Of a stretch of 64,000 nucleotides of DNA, positions 39,314-48,257 are shown in pieces. Position 1 is the stretch's first letter. Each line of letters begins with the position of its first letter. Below the pieces are notes generated by a model, which saw only the letters and a list, made by a program, of their open reading frames with translations, had not been told where the DNA came from and did no database searches. This DNA comes from Pseudomonas sp. 10S4 (GTDB lineage: Bacteria > Pseudomonadota > Gammaproteobacteria > Pseudomonadales > Pseudomonadaceae), in NCBI RefSeq assembly GCF_034344865.1, contig NZ_CP133774.1:5084001-5148000 (forward strand), in the 5' to 3' direction. The position numbers and the translations under genes are program-made.

Positions 39314-40624
39314 CTACTTGGGGTACCCGGCGCGTTTCATCTCGCGTTCGGTGCTCTGTTGGGCATTGGCCAATGCTTGTTCAACCGACATCTGCCCGGT
39401 GAGGGCCGCAGACATCTGCTTGCCGACCGATGTGCCGATGGCCTGGAACTCGGGAATGGTCACGTACTGGATGCCGACGTAGGGCACAGGCTGGGCGGAC
39501 GGATGCGCTGGGTCGGCGTTCTGCATCATTTGCAGCGTGACCTTGGCGAAGGGCGCGGCCTGCAAGTAAGCGTCGCTGTAGGTCGACTTCCGGGTGCCCG
39601 GCGGTACGTTGGTGATGCCATCCTTCTCGGCGACCAGCTGGATGTATTCCTTGGAGGTGGCCCAAGTCACGAAGGCTTTTGCAGCTAATTTGTGTTGGGA
39701 GCTGGTCGGGATGGCCAACGACCAGGCATACAGCCACGATGAACCCTTGTCCGTGACCTCGGTGGGCGCCGCAACGAAGCCGGCCTTGTCGGCGACATTG
39801 CTCTGGGTTTTGTCTGTGATGAAGGAACCCGCCACACTGGCATCGACCCACATCGCGCACTTGCCGCTGTTGAACAGGGCCAGGGTCTCGTTGAAACCAT
39901 TGCTCGAGGCACCCGGCGGGCCGTAACGCTTCAGCGTATCGACGTAGAAGTTGGCAGCGGCGGTCCATTCAGGTCCGGTGAGTTGCGGTTGCCACTTTTC
40001 GTCGAACCAGCGCGCACCAAAGGCATTGGCCATGGTCGAGAGCAACGCCATGTTTTCACCCCAGCCGGCCTTGCCGCGCAGGCACATGCCGTATTGCTCT
40101 TTGTCCGGATGGTTCAGCTTGCCGGCAAACTCGCCGAGCTGGGTCCAGGTCGGGTGCTCGGGCATGCTCAGCCCGGCGTCCTTGAACAGGTCGGTGCGGT
40201 AATAAGTGACCGTGCTTTCGCCATAGAACGGCAGGGCGTAGAGCGTGTCGTTGAGCGAAAGCCCCTGGCGCACCGAAGGAAAGATGTCCTCGACGTCATA
40301 GCTGGCGGGCAGGTCCTTCATCGGTTCCAGCCAGCGCTTTGCCGCCCACAGCGGCGTTTCGTAAGTGCCAATGGTCAGCACGTCAAATTGACCGCCCTGA
40401 GTGGCGATGTCGGTGGTCAGGCGTTGGCGCAAGACATTCTCCTCCAGCACCACCCAATTGAGCTTGATGTCGGGGTGCGAAGCCTCGAAGGTTTTCGAGA
40501 GCTTTTGCATGCGGATCATGTCGCTGTTGTTCACTGTGGCGATGGTGACGGTTTCGCCGGCCTGGCAGAGCAGGGCGAAGGAAATACCGGCGGACAGGAA
40601 TAGGACGTTGGGCAATAGCTTCAT
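39314..40624 (-). CDS. mtlE: Polyol (mannitol/sorbitol) ABC transporter substrate-binding protein, MtlE-like
   Basis: A 436-residue protein. The signal peptide ends at CQAGETVTIATV, and the family-1 sugar-binding pattern follows: FDVLTIGTYETPLWAAK, DTLYALPFYGESTVTYYR and SSWLYAWSLAIP. It resembles SmoE/MtlE. Start ATG 40624 has GGAGAA upstream; an in-frame upstream extension is not needed. The permease and ATPase genes (mtlFGK) that normally follow are absent, so it is an orphan or uses a transporter encoded elsewhere. Confidence 0.78.
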   Translation of the reverse strand: MKLLPNVLFLSAGISFALLCQAGETVTIATVNNSDMIRMQKLSKTFEASHPDIKLNWVVLEENVLRQRLTTDIATQGGQFDVLTIGTYETPLWAAKRWLEPMKDLPASYDVEDIFPSVRQGLSLNDTLYALPFYGESTVTYYRTDLFKDAGLSMPEHPTWTQLGEFAGKLNHPDKEQYGMCLRGKAGWGENMALLSTMANAFGARWFDEKWQPQLTGPEWTAAANFYVDTLKRYGPPGASSNGFNETLALFNSGKCAMWVDASVAGSFITDKTQSNVADKAGFVAAPTEVTDKGSSWLYAWSLAIPTSSQHKLAAKAFVTWATSKEYIQLVAEKDGITNVPPGTRKSTYSDAYLQAAPFAKVTLQMMQNADPAHPSAQPVPYVGIQYVTIPEFQAIGTSVGKQMSAALTGQMSVEQALANAQQSTEREMKRAGYPK

Positions 40625-40861
40625 CGTGTTCTCCGCTCTGCGGCGTGGGCAGCAGAATCTTTTATTGTTGTAATCCGGGATGGCGAACCGATTACAACAG
40701 CTACCCACGTGCCCAACAAATGAACGGCATACGCACTACTGATACTTTTTTAACCGAGCACTTGCGCGGCAAAAAGTATCAGTCACCACCGCTTATAGGG
40801 CTAGGCAACCCATACGCTTTGGTGTGAACCTTGGGCCAACGCTTGCCGGAGACTGTCCACA

Positions 40862-41767
40862 GTGACGAGCCAATACACAAAAACGGACAAACCGCCCGCG
40901 CTCGAAGTCATTCTCAACGAGCCACAGCACAGCTTTCGCTGGTATCAGCATGACTATCCCTTCGATCTGGCGCGCTGGAATCATCATCCCGAGTTCGAGA
41001 TCCATCTGATTCGCGAAGGCAGCGGTCGGCTGTTGGCGGGTGATTACATCGGCCTGTTCGAGGCCGGCCATGTGGCGCTGATCGGGCCGGGCCTGCCGCA
41101 CGACTGGATCAGCGATCTGGGTAAAGGCGAGCTGATTGCGGGGCGTGACGTGGTGTTGCAGTTCGACGGCCAGGCGCTGATGCAACTGCGCAACCTGGTG
41201 CCTGAGCTCAATGAGTTGCAGAGCCTGTTCCGGCAAGCGGCCCGGGGAATCGAGTTTGGTGGCGTTACCCGAAAGAAAGCCGCCGAGCTTCTGGAACAGA
41301 TCGGGTTGAGCCAGGGGTTTGAGCGGTTGTGCCTGTTTTTGTCGTTGCTGCAACTGCTGGCCTCAGCGCCTGAAGCCGAAAGAAAGACCCTCGCCAGCCT
41401 GCAATACGCGCCGATGCTCGACGCCTTGACGGCCCAGCGCATGAGCATCGTTTTTGACTACATCCTCAACGACCTCGCCGACGAACTGCGGCTGTCCGTC
41501 ATCGCCCAGCGTCTGGACATGAGCGAACCGGCGTTTTCCAAGTTCTTCAAGCGTGCCACCGGCCACACCTTCGTCGACCTGACCCGCAAGCTGCGGGTGC
41601 AGCGAGCCTGCCGGTTGTTGGCGCAAAGCGGCTTGAGTGTCGCCAACATCTGCTTTGAGGTGGGTTACGCCAATCTGTCGAATTTCAATCGGCACTTTCG
41701 GCATGAAATGCAGGAGACGCCGAGCGAATATCGGCAGCGGTTGCAAAAGGCCGTGGCGGCCGGTTAA
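40862..41767 (+). CDS. mtlR: AraC/XylS-family activator, MtlR-like
   Basis: A 301-residue regulator: N-terminal cupin-like sensor (WNHHPEFEIHLIREGSG near residue 40) and C-terminal double helix-turn-helix (LSVIAQRLDMSEPAFSKFFK, then VANICFEVGYANLSNFNRHF). It is divergent from mtlE (237 bases apart). In P. fluorescens MtlR activates the mannitol/sorbitol/arabitol operon, which fits the neighbours. Confidence 0.78.
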   Translation: MTSQYTKTDKPPALEVILNEPQHSFRWYQHDYPFDLARWNHHPEFEIHLIREGSGRLLAGDYIGLFEAGHVALIGPGLPHDWISDLGKGELIAGRDVVLQFDGQALMQLRNLVPELNELQSLFRQAARGIEFGGVTRKKAAELLEQIGLSQGFERLCLFLSLLQLLASAPEAERKTLASLQYAPMLDALTAQRMSIVFDYILNDLADELRLSVIAQRLDMSEPAFSKFFKRATGHTFVDLTRKLRVQRACRLLAQSGLSVANICFEVGYANLSNFNRHFRHEMQETPSEYRQRLQKAVAAG

Positions 41768-42065
41768 AGAATCCCGGCAATCACGTACTGGATCAGCGCG
41801 TAAAGCTCGCCTGAATCTGGTGCATTGCTCACAGCTGCTCGCGGGCGTGTTGTTTGATCCAGGTTATATCAAGGCCGCGCAAATAGAGTGCAGTTGTGGG
41901 CATTTTATAACAACTAGATAAATTCGATAGATAACGCGTTTTAATTCTCCGCGGTCATAAATTCAATCGCGAAAAAAGAGAATAGGGCGCCCGCGTGCCC
42001 TCATCAGTTTAAATACTCAAAATAATTATCAGACCTTTCAGTCGAGAGCGTCTAACGGAGGATTA
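41768..42065. other. Intergenic region upstream of uppP
   Basis: About 300 bases, turning A/T-rich near uppP. A short minus-strand frame ending ELYALIQYVIAGIL at 41765 may be a remnant of a gene end, but it is too short to assign. It must carry the uppP promoter. Confidence 0.35.
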
Positions 42066-42893
42066 ATGGATTTTTGGACGACCCTGCAAGTATTGATTTT
42101 AGGGATGGTTGAAGGCCTCACGGAATTTTTACCCGTCTCCAGTACAGGTCATCAGATTATTGCCGCGGATTTGCTCGACTTCGGCGGAGAGCGAGCCATG
42201 GCCTTTAATATCATCATTCAGTTGGGGGCTATCCTGGCTGTCGTCTGGGAGTTTCGCCGCAAAATTCTCGAGATCATCACGGGCTTGCCAACCGAGCTTA
42301 ATGCTCAACGTTTCAGCCTGAATGTGTTGATCGGATTCTTGCCGGCCGTTGTACTGGGGGTGATGTTTGCCGACAGCATCCATGCACATCTTTTTAATCC
42401 GATCACGGTGGCCATAGCGCTGGTGGTGGGCGGGATTGTCATGTTGTGGGCTGAACAACGTGAACATGTGGTGCGCATCGTTCACATTGACGATATGCGC
42501 TGGACCGATGCCTTGAAGGTCGGTTTTGCACAGTGTCTGGCGATGATCCCCGGCACTTCGCGCTCCGGGTCGACGATTATCGGCGGGCTGCTGTTTGGTC
42601 TGTCACGCAAGGTGGCTACCGAGTATTCGTTTTTTCTGGCGATGCCGACGATGGTCGGGGCCGCGGTTTACTCCGGCTTCAAATATCGCCATTTGTTCCA
42701 GGCCAGCGACCTGCCGGTGTTTATCTTGGGGTTTGTGGTGGCATTCTTCTTCGCGATGATTGCCGTACGTGGTTTGCTCAAATTCATCGCTAACCATAGC
42801 TATGCCGTGTTTGCCTGGTATCGGATCGGGTTTGGCTTGCTGATTTTGGTAACCTGGTGGTTGGGCTGGATTCAATGGTCTGATCAACCCTAG
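42066..42893 (+). CDS. uppP: Undecaprenyl-diphosphatase UppP (BacA)
   Basis: A 275-residue, eight-helix membrane phosphatase with [18 protein letters not shown] near residue 13 (catalytic Glu/Ser/His region) and [20 protein letters not shown] near residue 160. It recycles undecaprenyl pyrophosphate to the lipid carrier used for peptidoglycan and exopolysaccharide. It lies next to the polysaccharide locus, so a second copy serving that demand is plausible. Confidence 0.9.
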   Translation: MDFWTTLQVLILGMVEGLTEFLPVSSTGHQIIAADLLDFGGERAMAFNIIIQLGAILAVVWEFRRKILEIITGLPTELNAQRFSLNVLIGFLPAVVLGVMFADSIHAHLFNPITVAIALVVGGIVMLWAEQREHVVRIVHIDDMRWTDALKVGFAQCLAMIPGTSRSGSTIIGGLLFGLSRKVATEYSFFLAMPTMVGAAVYSGFKYRHLFQASDLPVFILGFVVAFFFAMIAVRGLLKFIANHSYAVFAWYRIGFGLLILVTWWLGWIQWSDQP

Positions 42894-42903
42894 GCAAGCC
42901 GAT

Positions 42904-42927
42904 CCCCTGCGGCTGGAAGAGCAGGGG
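42904..42927. terminator. Stem-loop between convergent uppP and rfaH
   Basis: CCCCTGC / GCAGGGG 7-bp arms with a 10-base loop in the 36 bases between the two stops. There is no strong T-run; it probably serves both transcripts. Confidence 0.45.
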
Positions 42928-42929
42928 GG

Positions 42930-43460
42930 TTATCTGCCGTTGCAGGACGCCAGCCGAAGCTTGCTGATGCCTGCCAGCGGCAGGCTGATTCGCTGTTCAC
43001 GGTGCAGAAAGTTCATCAGCAGCAACACGCGTTCCTCACCCTCCATGGCCAGGAACACTGCTTCGAGTTCGGCAAACGGGCCTTCATTGATGCGCACGTT
43101 TTCCCCAGGTTTCAATAGTGTTGTCACGATGGCCTGGTTGTCCCGCTCCTGGAGATCGTCGATCAGCGTATCGCTGATTGGCATTGGATGACCGCCGAAT
43201 GCGACGACTCGTGACACGCCACGGGTCGAACGCAGAGGGCTCCAGCTGTCTTGCTGGCTCAGTTGAATAAACAGGTAGCCAGGAAACAGCGACTCGCTGA
43301 TCAGCTGTCGCCGCCCCTTTAAAATGCGCTCACGTTTGTAGGTCGAGCGAAAACAGGCATAGCCTTGGCGCTGCAGATGTTCTTCGGCGCGTTCGTCTTG
43401 CCGGGATTTGCACTGGACCAGATACCAGGCTTTGGCGGCGTGTTGTGCATTGGCGTTCAT
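42930..43460 (-). CDS. rfaH: RfaH-type transcription antiterminator
   Basis: A 176-residue NusG paralogue: NGN domain AWYLVQCKSRQDERAEEHLQ near residue 11, ESLFPGYLFIQL near 56, and RGVSRVVAFGGHP near 78, with a C-terminal KOW region (LKPGENVRINEGPFAELEAV). RfaH loads on polymerase paused at ops elements and carries it through long polysaccharide operons. A perfect ops core lies 4.8 kb away in front of wzx. The gene is last of a minus-strand group with galU. Confidence 0.87.
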   Translation of the reverse strand: MNANAQHAAKAWYLVQCKSRQDERAEEHLQRQGYACFRSTYKRERILKGRRQLISESLFPGYLFIQLSQQDSWSPLRSTRGVSRVVAFGGHPMPISDTLIDDLQERDNQAIVTTLLKPGENVRINEGPFAELEAVFLAMEGEERVLLLMNFLHREQRISLPLAGISKLRLASCNGR

Positions 43461-43556
43461 GCGACGTCCTTCGTGTCTATGTGTCGATGTTCAGTCGACC
43501 GGAGTAGCAGGCGGGCGACAGGGAACCCCATCGTCAGCCTGCGCCGCCTCGTGGTT

Positions 43557-43982
43557 TCAGTCTGTTGCTGCGTCGATCTGCTCCAGCAGCTCGACAGTTT
43601 TACGCTGCATCAACGTGATGTCGCCGCGACTTTCCACATTCAGGCACGTCGTGCCGCCATTACCCGAAAGGCACAAGCTGAAGCGCCAGTCTGCAAAAAC
43701 CAGGCTCAGCCCGTCGTCCTCGTTGATTTCCAGCGCTTGGGTGATGTAGCAGTTCTTGATACTTGCCAGCAGCGTGGCGCCATCCTTGACCTCACGGCGA
43801 ATCTCCCCGGAAGAAGGAAAGACGCCGATGCGCTCTACCAGCAACGCTGGCGTTTTCGGCGCGCGGGGGAAGATCAGCTCCGAGGCGTAGGCACGGACGA
43901 TAAGGTACGCAAGGTTGTTTTTAAGGTCAGCGCCATACGGCTGGCGACTGTCACCGGCCTTGAAACCGCTCAATGTCTTCAT
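43557..43982 (-). CDS. Miniature phosphomannomutase: N- and C-terminal parts with the catalytic core deleted
   Basis: About 141 residues from ATG 43982. Residues 5-40 (SGFKAGDSRQPYGADLKNNL then AYLIVRAYASEL) follow the CpsG/ManB N-terminus (CFKAYDIRG, ELNEDIAYRIGRAY). Residues ~48-137 (FPSSGEIRREV, DGLSLVFADWRFSL, LNVESRGDITLMQRKT) follow its C-terminal phosphate-binding domain. The serine phosphorylation loop (TASHNP), the metal loop (DGDxDR) and the sugar loop are missing; a normal enzyme has about 455 residues. SSNTEP has become SGNGGTT. The frame is open and the codon use normal. It lies between galU and rfaH, where a full manB would suit an exopolysaccharide locus. Confidence 0.65.
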   Translation of the reverse strand: MKTLSGFKAGDSRQPYGADLKNNLAYLIVRAYASELIFPRAPKTPALLVERIGVFPSSGEIRREVKDGATLLASIKNCYITQALEINEDDGLSLVFADWRFSLCLSGNGGTTCLNVESRGDITLMQRKTVELLEQIDAATD

Positions 43983-44049
43983 AGAGGTTTCATTCCTCGG
44001 GAAGAGAGGTCGCGTTGATGGCACGCAATCTGACGCGGGGCCAGATCCA

Positions 44050-44883
44050 TCACAGGTTGTTTTGATGCAGGTTTTCGAAGCAGAAATTGGTCGCTTCGAT
44101 ATACCCTTCGGCACCTCCGCAATCGAAGCGTCGGCCCTTGAATTTGTAAGCCAGCACACAACCGTCCTTGGCCTGTTTCATCAGCGCATCGGTAATCTGG
44201 ATTTCACCGCCCTTGCCAGGTTCGGTGTCGGCGATCAGGTCAAAGATGTCGGGAGTCAGAATGTATCGGCCGATGATTGCCAGATTGGAAGGTGCGTCCT
44301 CCGGACGAGGTTTCTCAACCATGCTGCTGACCCGATAAATGCCCTCACTCAGCAACTGGCCGGCAATCACACCGTACTTTTGAGTCTGCTCGAGGGGGAC
44401 TTCCTGGATCGCCACGATTGAACAGCGGTACTGCTCGTAGAGCTTGAGCATTTGCGCCAGTACGCCATCACCACCCAGGTTCAGGCACAGGTCGTCCGCC
44501 AGGACCACCGCGAAGGGTTCATCACCGATCAGCGGGCGACCGCTGAGAATGGCGTGCCCCAGGCCCTTCATCTCTACCTGACGGGTATAGGAAAAACTGC
44601 AGGTGTCGATCAGCTCCCGAGTACCGGCCAGAAACATCTCCTTATCGGTGCCGCGAATTTGATGTTCCAACTCGAAGCTGACATCGAAATGGTCTTCCAG
44701 CGCTCGCTTGCCGCGACCGGTGACGATGGCCATATGTTGCAGGCCGGCATCGCGCGCTTCCTCGACGGCGTACTGGATCAGCGGCTTGTTGACGATCGGC
44801 AGCATTTCCTTGGGCATGGCCTTGGTCGCGGGTAAAAAACGGGTTCCATAGCCGGCAGCGGGGAACAGACATTTACGAATCAT
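44050..44883 (-). CDS. galU: UTP-glucose-1-phosphate uridylyltransferase GalU
   Basis: A 277-residue nucleotidyltransferase: KCLFPAAGYGTRFLPATKAM at residues 4-23, FAVVLADDLCLN near 128, GKGGEIQITDAL near 223. It makes UDP-glucose for exopolysaccharide and lipopolysaccharide. It heads a minus-strand group with the mini-phosphomannomutase and rfaH, divergent from wzb. Confidence 0.92.
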   Translation of the reverse strand: MIRKCLFPAAGYGTRFLPATKAMPKEMLPIVNKPLIQYAVEEARDAGLQHMAIVTGRGKRALEDHFDVSFELEHQIRGTDKEMFLAGTRELIDTCSFSYTRQVEMKGLGHAILSGRPLIGDEPFAVVLADDLCLNLGGDGVLAQMLKLYEQYRCSIVAIQEVPLEQTQKYGVIAGQLLSEGIYRVSSMVEKPRPEDAPSNLAIIGRYILTPDIFDLIADTEPGKGGEIQITDALMKQAKDGCVLAYKFKGRRFDCGGAEGYIEATNFCFENLHQNNL

Positions 44884-45352
44884 GAAAGCGTCCTTGAAAG
44901 TAGACTTATGTATTGGCTAGTGGCAGTAAGAAAATTCGATCCAGGCTGGCGGAACCGGCAACGCTGGGTGATTGGGAGCACTAAGCACGACCAATCACTT
45001 GACAAAAAATGCTCGCAACGCGAACTGCTAGAACGGCTATACATTATCCATTCGCTAAGTACCGGGTAATTTAGATGGATCGCCCGCGGGAAAACCGCAA
45101 CTGTTAGAAACTGTCTGAATAAATATCGGTGATTGCTAACTTCTGCTTGTCTTCAGGCTGAGGTGTTATTTTTTGTCCGGAGAAAAACTTGGGTGCAACT
45201 CAAGTGTCGTGGTAATAAATATGTCCTTGGTGTTGTAAAGCTGATGCTGCAATTCCTGGGCTTATAGAGGCTCAGGTTTATCCGTGGTTAAAAACTCTTA
45301 TGTTCGGCAAGTGCATGTCACCGCCAATGTTGACAAGACGGGGAAATTTATC
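44884..45352. other. Divergent promoter region galU / wzb
   Basis: About 470 bases, A/T-rich to the right. It should hold the promoter of the exopolysaccharide operon. A TTGACA occurs near 44999 without a well-spaced -10. No ops element or RNA gene was found here. Confidence 0.4.
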
Positions 45353-45794
45353 TTGCTTAAAAGGGTTTTGATTGTCTGTGTTGGCAATATATGCCGAAGC
45401 CCTACCGCGGAAAATCTACTGCGCGGGGCACTCGCTCATTCCGATATCCACGTCAGTTCAGCCGGTCTTGCCGCTTTGGTCGGTAAACCGATCGAGCCAA
45501 CGGCGCGTGCGGTACTTGAAGCGCATGGTCATTCGCCCGATGAACACCAGGCCATTCAGCTTGAGCCTCAAGCGATCAGCGAGGCCGACCTGATTCTGGT
45601 CATGGAACGACAGCATGTCAGCGGCGTGCTCAACCTCGCCCCTGAAGCACGGGGCAAGGTGCTGATGCTTGGGAAATGGCAAGGCGAGCGCGAGATCGGC
45701 GACGCGCACACCGGCAAGGCAAACCCGCTTTTTTCACGCTTATGCGTTGATCGAAGAAGCCGTAAACGCATGGGCACAGCGCCTAGCACGCTGA
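45353..45794 (+). CDS. wzb: Low-molecular-weight protein-tyrosine phosphatase Wzb, C-terminus shifted as sequenced
   Basis: The TTG start at 45353 (GGGGAA seven bases upstream) gives LKRVLIVCVGNICRSPTAE, the CX5R catalytic loop at the N-terminus. The frame as read runs on to 45817 with an abnormal tail. Removing one T from the T6 run 45729-45734 gives NPLFHAYALIEEAVNAWAQR and a stop at 45794 (146 residues), the usual family end. Wzb removes phosphate from the tyrosine kinase Wzc encoded 45 bases downstream, and this cycle controls polymer export and length. Confidence 0.85.
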
Positions 45795-45838
45795 CGCCAC
45801 TACTTTTTGAATCGTAATAAAGGCAAAGAATCCGACTT

Positions 45839-48067
45839 ATGCAACAAGCGCCAGTAGTCACCGTACGGGAAGACGACAACGACGAGATCGATATCCTCGG
45901 TCTGTTTGGAACACTGATCGACCATAAATGGTTGATAGCCGCGATCACTGGCGCCTTTATGGTGGCAGGGGCCGCTTATGCGGTGCTGGCAACGCCGGTT
46001 TTTCAGGCGAATGCACTGTTGCAGGTCGAAGCAAAAAAGAATGACCTACTGGGTTTTTCGGATATTGGCAGCATGCTCGGCAAGGAGTCGCCGTCGGCCA
46101 CCGAGATTGAGTTGATCCAGTCGCGCTCGGTGATTGGCAAAACGGTCGATAACCTCAAGCTCGATATTGTCATACAGCCCATTTACTTCCCCGTTATAGG
46201 CGAGTTTCTGGCACGTCGATTCAAAAATAACAACCCGGGTGAAATAGCCGATGCCTGGCTGGGACTTAACAGTTTTGCCTGGGGAGGGGAGTCGCTGAAG
46301 ATATTCAAGCTGGACCTTCCCGAGTCGCAACTGGGCAAAAAGTTGACGCTGACGGCGGGTGAAAATGGTTATTTCACCTTGGTCGATGAAGATGACAAGT
46401 TACTGGCCGCGAGCCAGGCTGGTCAACTGTTCGAGAAAAACGGCGTCACGTTTCAGATCGAGGAAATGCGTGCCAATCCCGGGACTCGCTTCAGAATCGT
46501 CCGTAATTCTCGCCTGACCAGTATCCTTGACTATCAAGAGGCACTGGATGTCCTGGAGCGCGGAAAAGAGTCGGGCATGATTGGCTTGGCACTGGAAAGC
46601 ACCGACCCGGACCAGGCTATAAAAATCCTCAATGAGATCGCCGACATCTATGTGCGGCAAAACGTCGAGCGTACTTCAGCAGAGGCAGCACAGAGCCTGG
46701 CTTTTCTGAAAGAGCAACTTCCAGTGGTCAAAAAGGACCTGGAAAGGGCTGGAAACGCCTTGAATGAATACCAGACTCGCAGCAAGTCGGTGGATATCAC
46801 CCTCGAAACCAAAGCCATTCTTGATCAAATTGTCGGCCTGGATACCAGCATCTCCGAGTTGAAATTGCAGCAAGCCGAGATGGACCGCAAGTTCACCCGG
46901 CAACATCCGGCTTATCGCGCGTTGTTGACTCAGATCGGCGAGTTGAGCAGTAAGCAGAAAAGCCTGGCCAGCAAGGTCGAAAGCCTTCCGTCCACCCAGC
47001 AAGAACTGCTGAGCCTTACCCGGGATGTTGAGGTCGGCACCGCCATTTATACCCAACTGTTAAACAAGGCCCAAGAACTGGACGTGATGCGGGCAGGGAC
47101 CGTGGGTAACGTGCGTCTGATCGACACGGCGGACGTCAATTTCCTGAAACCGGTCAAACCTAAAAAGGCCTTGATTGTATTGGTCGCCACGATTCTCGGC
47201 GGCTTCCTGGCGGTAGCTCTGGTCCTTGTGCGCAAGGCATTGAACCGTGGTCTTGAAAGCCCGGAAGCCATCGAGCAACTTGGCTTGCCGGTATACGCGT
47301 CGATTCCCTACAGCATCTTGCAGAAGGCCGAAGAAGAAAAAATCGGCCGCGCAAAGGGACGTGCCGCTACAGGTTATCCGTTGCTGGCCATCAACCACCC
47401 CACTGATTTGGCGGTCGAAGCACTGCGCAGCCTGCGTACCAGTCTGCACTTCGCCATGCACGAGACCGACAATAATCGGCTGATGATTTCCGGTCCAAGT
47501 CCGCAGGTGGGCAAAACGTTCGTCTCGGCAAATCTCGCTGTGGTAATAGCGCAAACCGGCCTGCGGGTATTACTGGTCGATGTCGATATGCGCAAAGGCT
47601 ATCTGCACAAAGTCATGGGCATTTCTTCGGATAACGGGCTCTCCGATATTCTGGCGCGTCGCTGCGATTTGGCCACCGCAATCCATAAGACCAACATCGA
47701 GAATTTTGACTTTGTCAGTCGAGGGCAGATCCCGCCCAACCCTTCAGAGTTGTTGATGCATGCCAACTTCAGCGCGCTGTTGGCGCAGGTGAGTGAGCTT
47801 TATGACCTGGTGATTCTCGACACGCCACCTCTACTGGCGGTAACGGATGCGGCAATCGTGGGACGCCAGTCAGGGACCAACTTGATCGTTACGCGCTTCG
47901 GTCTGAACCCCGCGAAGGAGATCGAATTGACGGTCCGTCGGTTCTCCCAGAATGGCGTTGCCATCAAAGGGGCGATTTTCAACGGTGTGGAGAAAAAGGC
48001 CTCCAATAAGTATGGCTACAACGATTATGGCTACTATCACTATGAATATGCTTCCGACAATGCTTGA
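45839..48067 (+). CDS. wzc: Polysaccharide co-polymerase and tyrosine autokinase Wzc
   Basis: 742 residues: a Wzz domain with two membrane helices (near residues 30-55 and 440-462) around a coiled-coil periplasmic part, then a cytoplasmic BY-kinase with Walker A SGPSPQVGKTF near 547, Walker A' VLLVDVDMRKGYLH near 577 and Walker B VILDTPP near 657. The Tyr-rich C-terminal tail (YGYNDYGYYHYEY) is the site of autophosphorylation. Wzc works with Wza and Wzy to make and export high-molecular-weight polymer. Confidence 0.92.
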   Translation: MQQAPVVTVREDDNDEIDILGLFGTLIDHKWLIAAITGAFMVAGAAYAVLATPVFQANALLQVEAKKNDLLGFSDIGSMLGKESPSATEIELIQSRSVIGKTVDNLKLDIVIQPIYFPVIGEFLARRFKNNNPGEIADAWLGLNSFAWGGESLKIFKLDLPESQLGKKLTLTAGENGYFTLVDEDDKLLAASQAGQLFEKNGVTFQIEEMRANPGTRFRIVRNSRLTSILDYQEALDVLERGKESGMIGLALESTDPDQAIKILNEIADIYVRQNVERTSAEAAQSLAFLKEQLPVVKKDLERAGNALNEYQTRSKSVDITLETKAILDQIVGLDTSISELKLQQAEMDRKFTRQHPAYRALLTQIGELSSKQKSLASKVESLPSTQQELLSLTRDVEVGTAIYTQLLNKAQELDVMRAGTVGNVRLIDTADVNFLKPVKPKKALIVLVATILGGFLAVALVLVRKALNRGLESPEAIEQLGLPVYASIPYSILQKAEEEKIGRAKGRAATGYPLLAINHPTDLAVEALRSLRTSLHFAMHETDNNRLMISGPSPQVGKTFVSANLAVVIAQTGLRVLLVDVDMRKGYLHKVMGISSDNGLSDILARRCDLATAIHKTNIENFDFVSRGQIPPNPSELLMHANFSALLAQVSELYDLVILDTPPLLAVTDAAIVGRQSGTNLIVTRFGLNPAKEIELTVRRFSQNGVAIKGAIFNGVEKKASNKYGYNDYGYYHYEYASDNA

Positions 48068-48225
48068 TGCTTATTGATTAACTCAGCACGACAGTTGCTC
48101 AAGATGCTGAAGTTATAAACGCTGTCAGTGGTTATTGCCGAACGGGTTCAACAGCCTTTTAGGCACGAATAAGCCGACATTTCATAGATGCACCACGTCC
48201 TGAGGAATATGACGAAAAATCCTGG

Positions 48226-48237
48226 GGCGGTAGCGTG
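48226..48237 (+). promoter_or_regulatory. ops element (RfaH loading site, JUMPstart 3' half)
   Basis: GGCGGTAGCGTG at 48226-48237 is identical to the enteric ops core, and the preceding CCTGG resembles the JUMPstart context. It lies 20 bases before the wzx start and 159 bases after the wzc stop, so RfaH would act on the wzx to rmlD transcript. Confidence 0.88.
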
Positions 48238-48257
48238 ATCACAAATGACATAGGTTA

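Noticed and set aside
47210..47225. Second ops-like sequence (GGCGGTAGCTCT) in wzc
   Set aside because: It lacks the GCGTG end and lies inside conserved wzc coding sequence.
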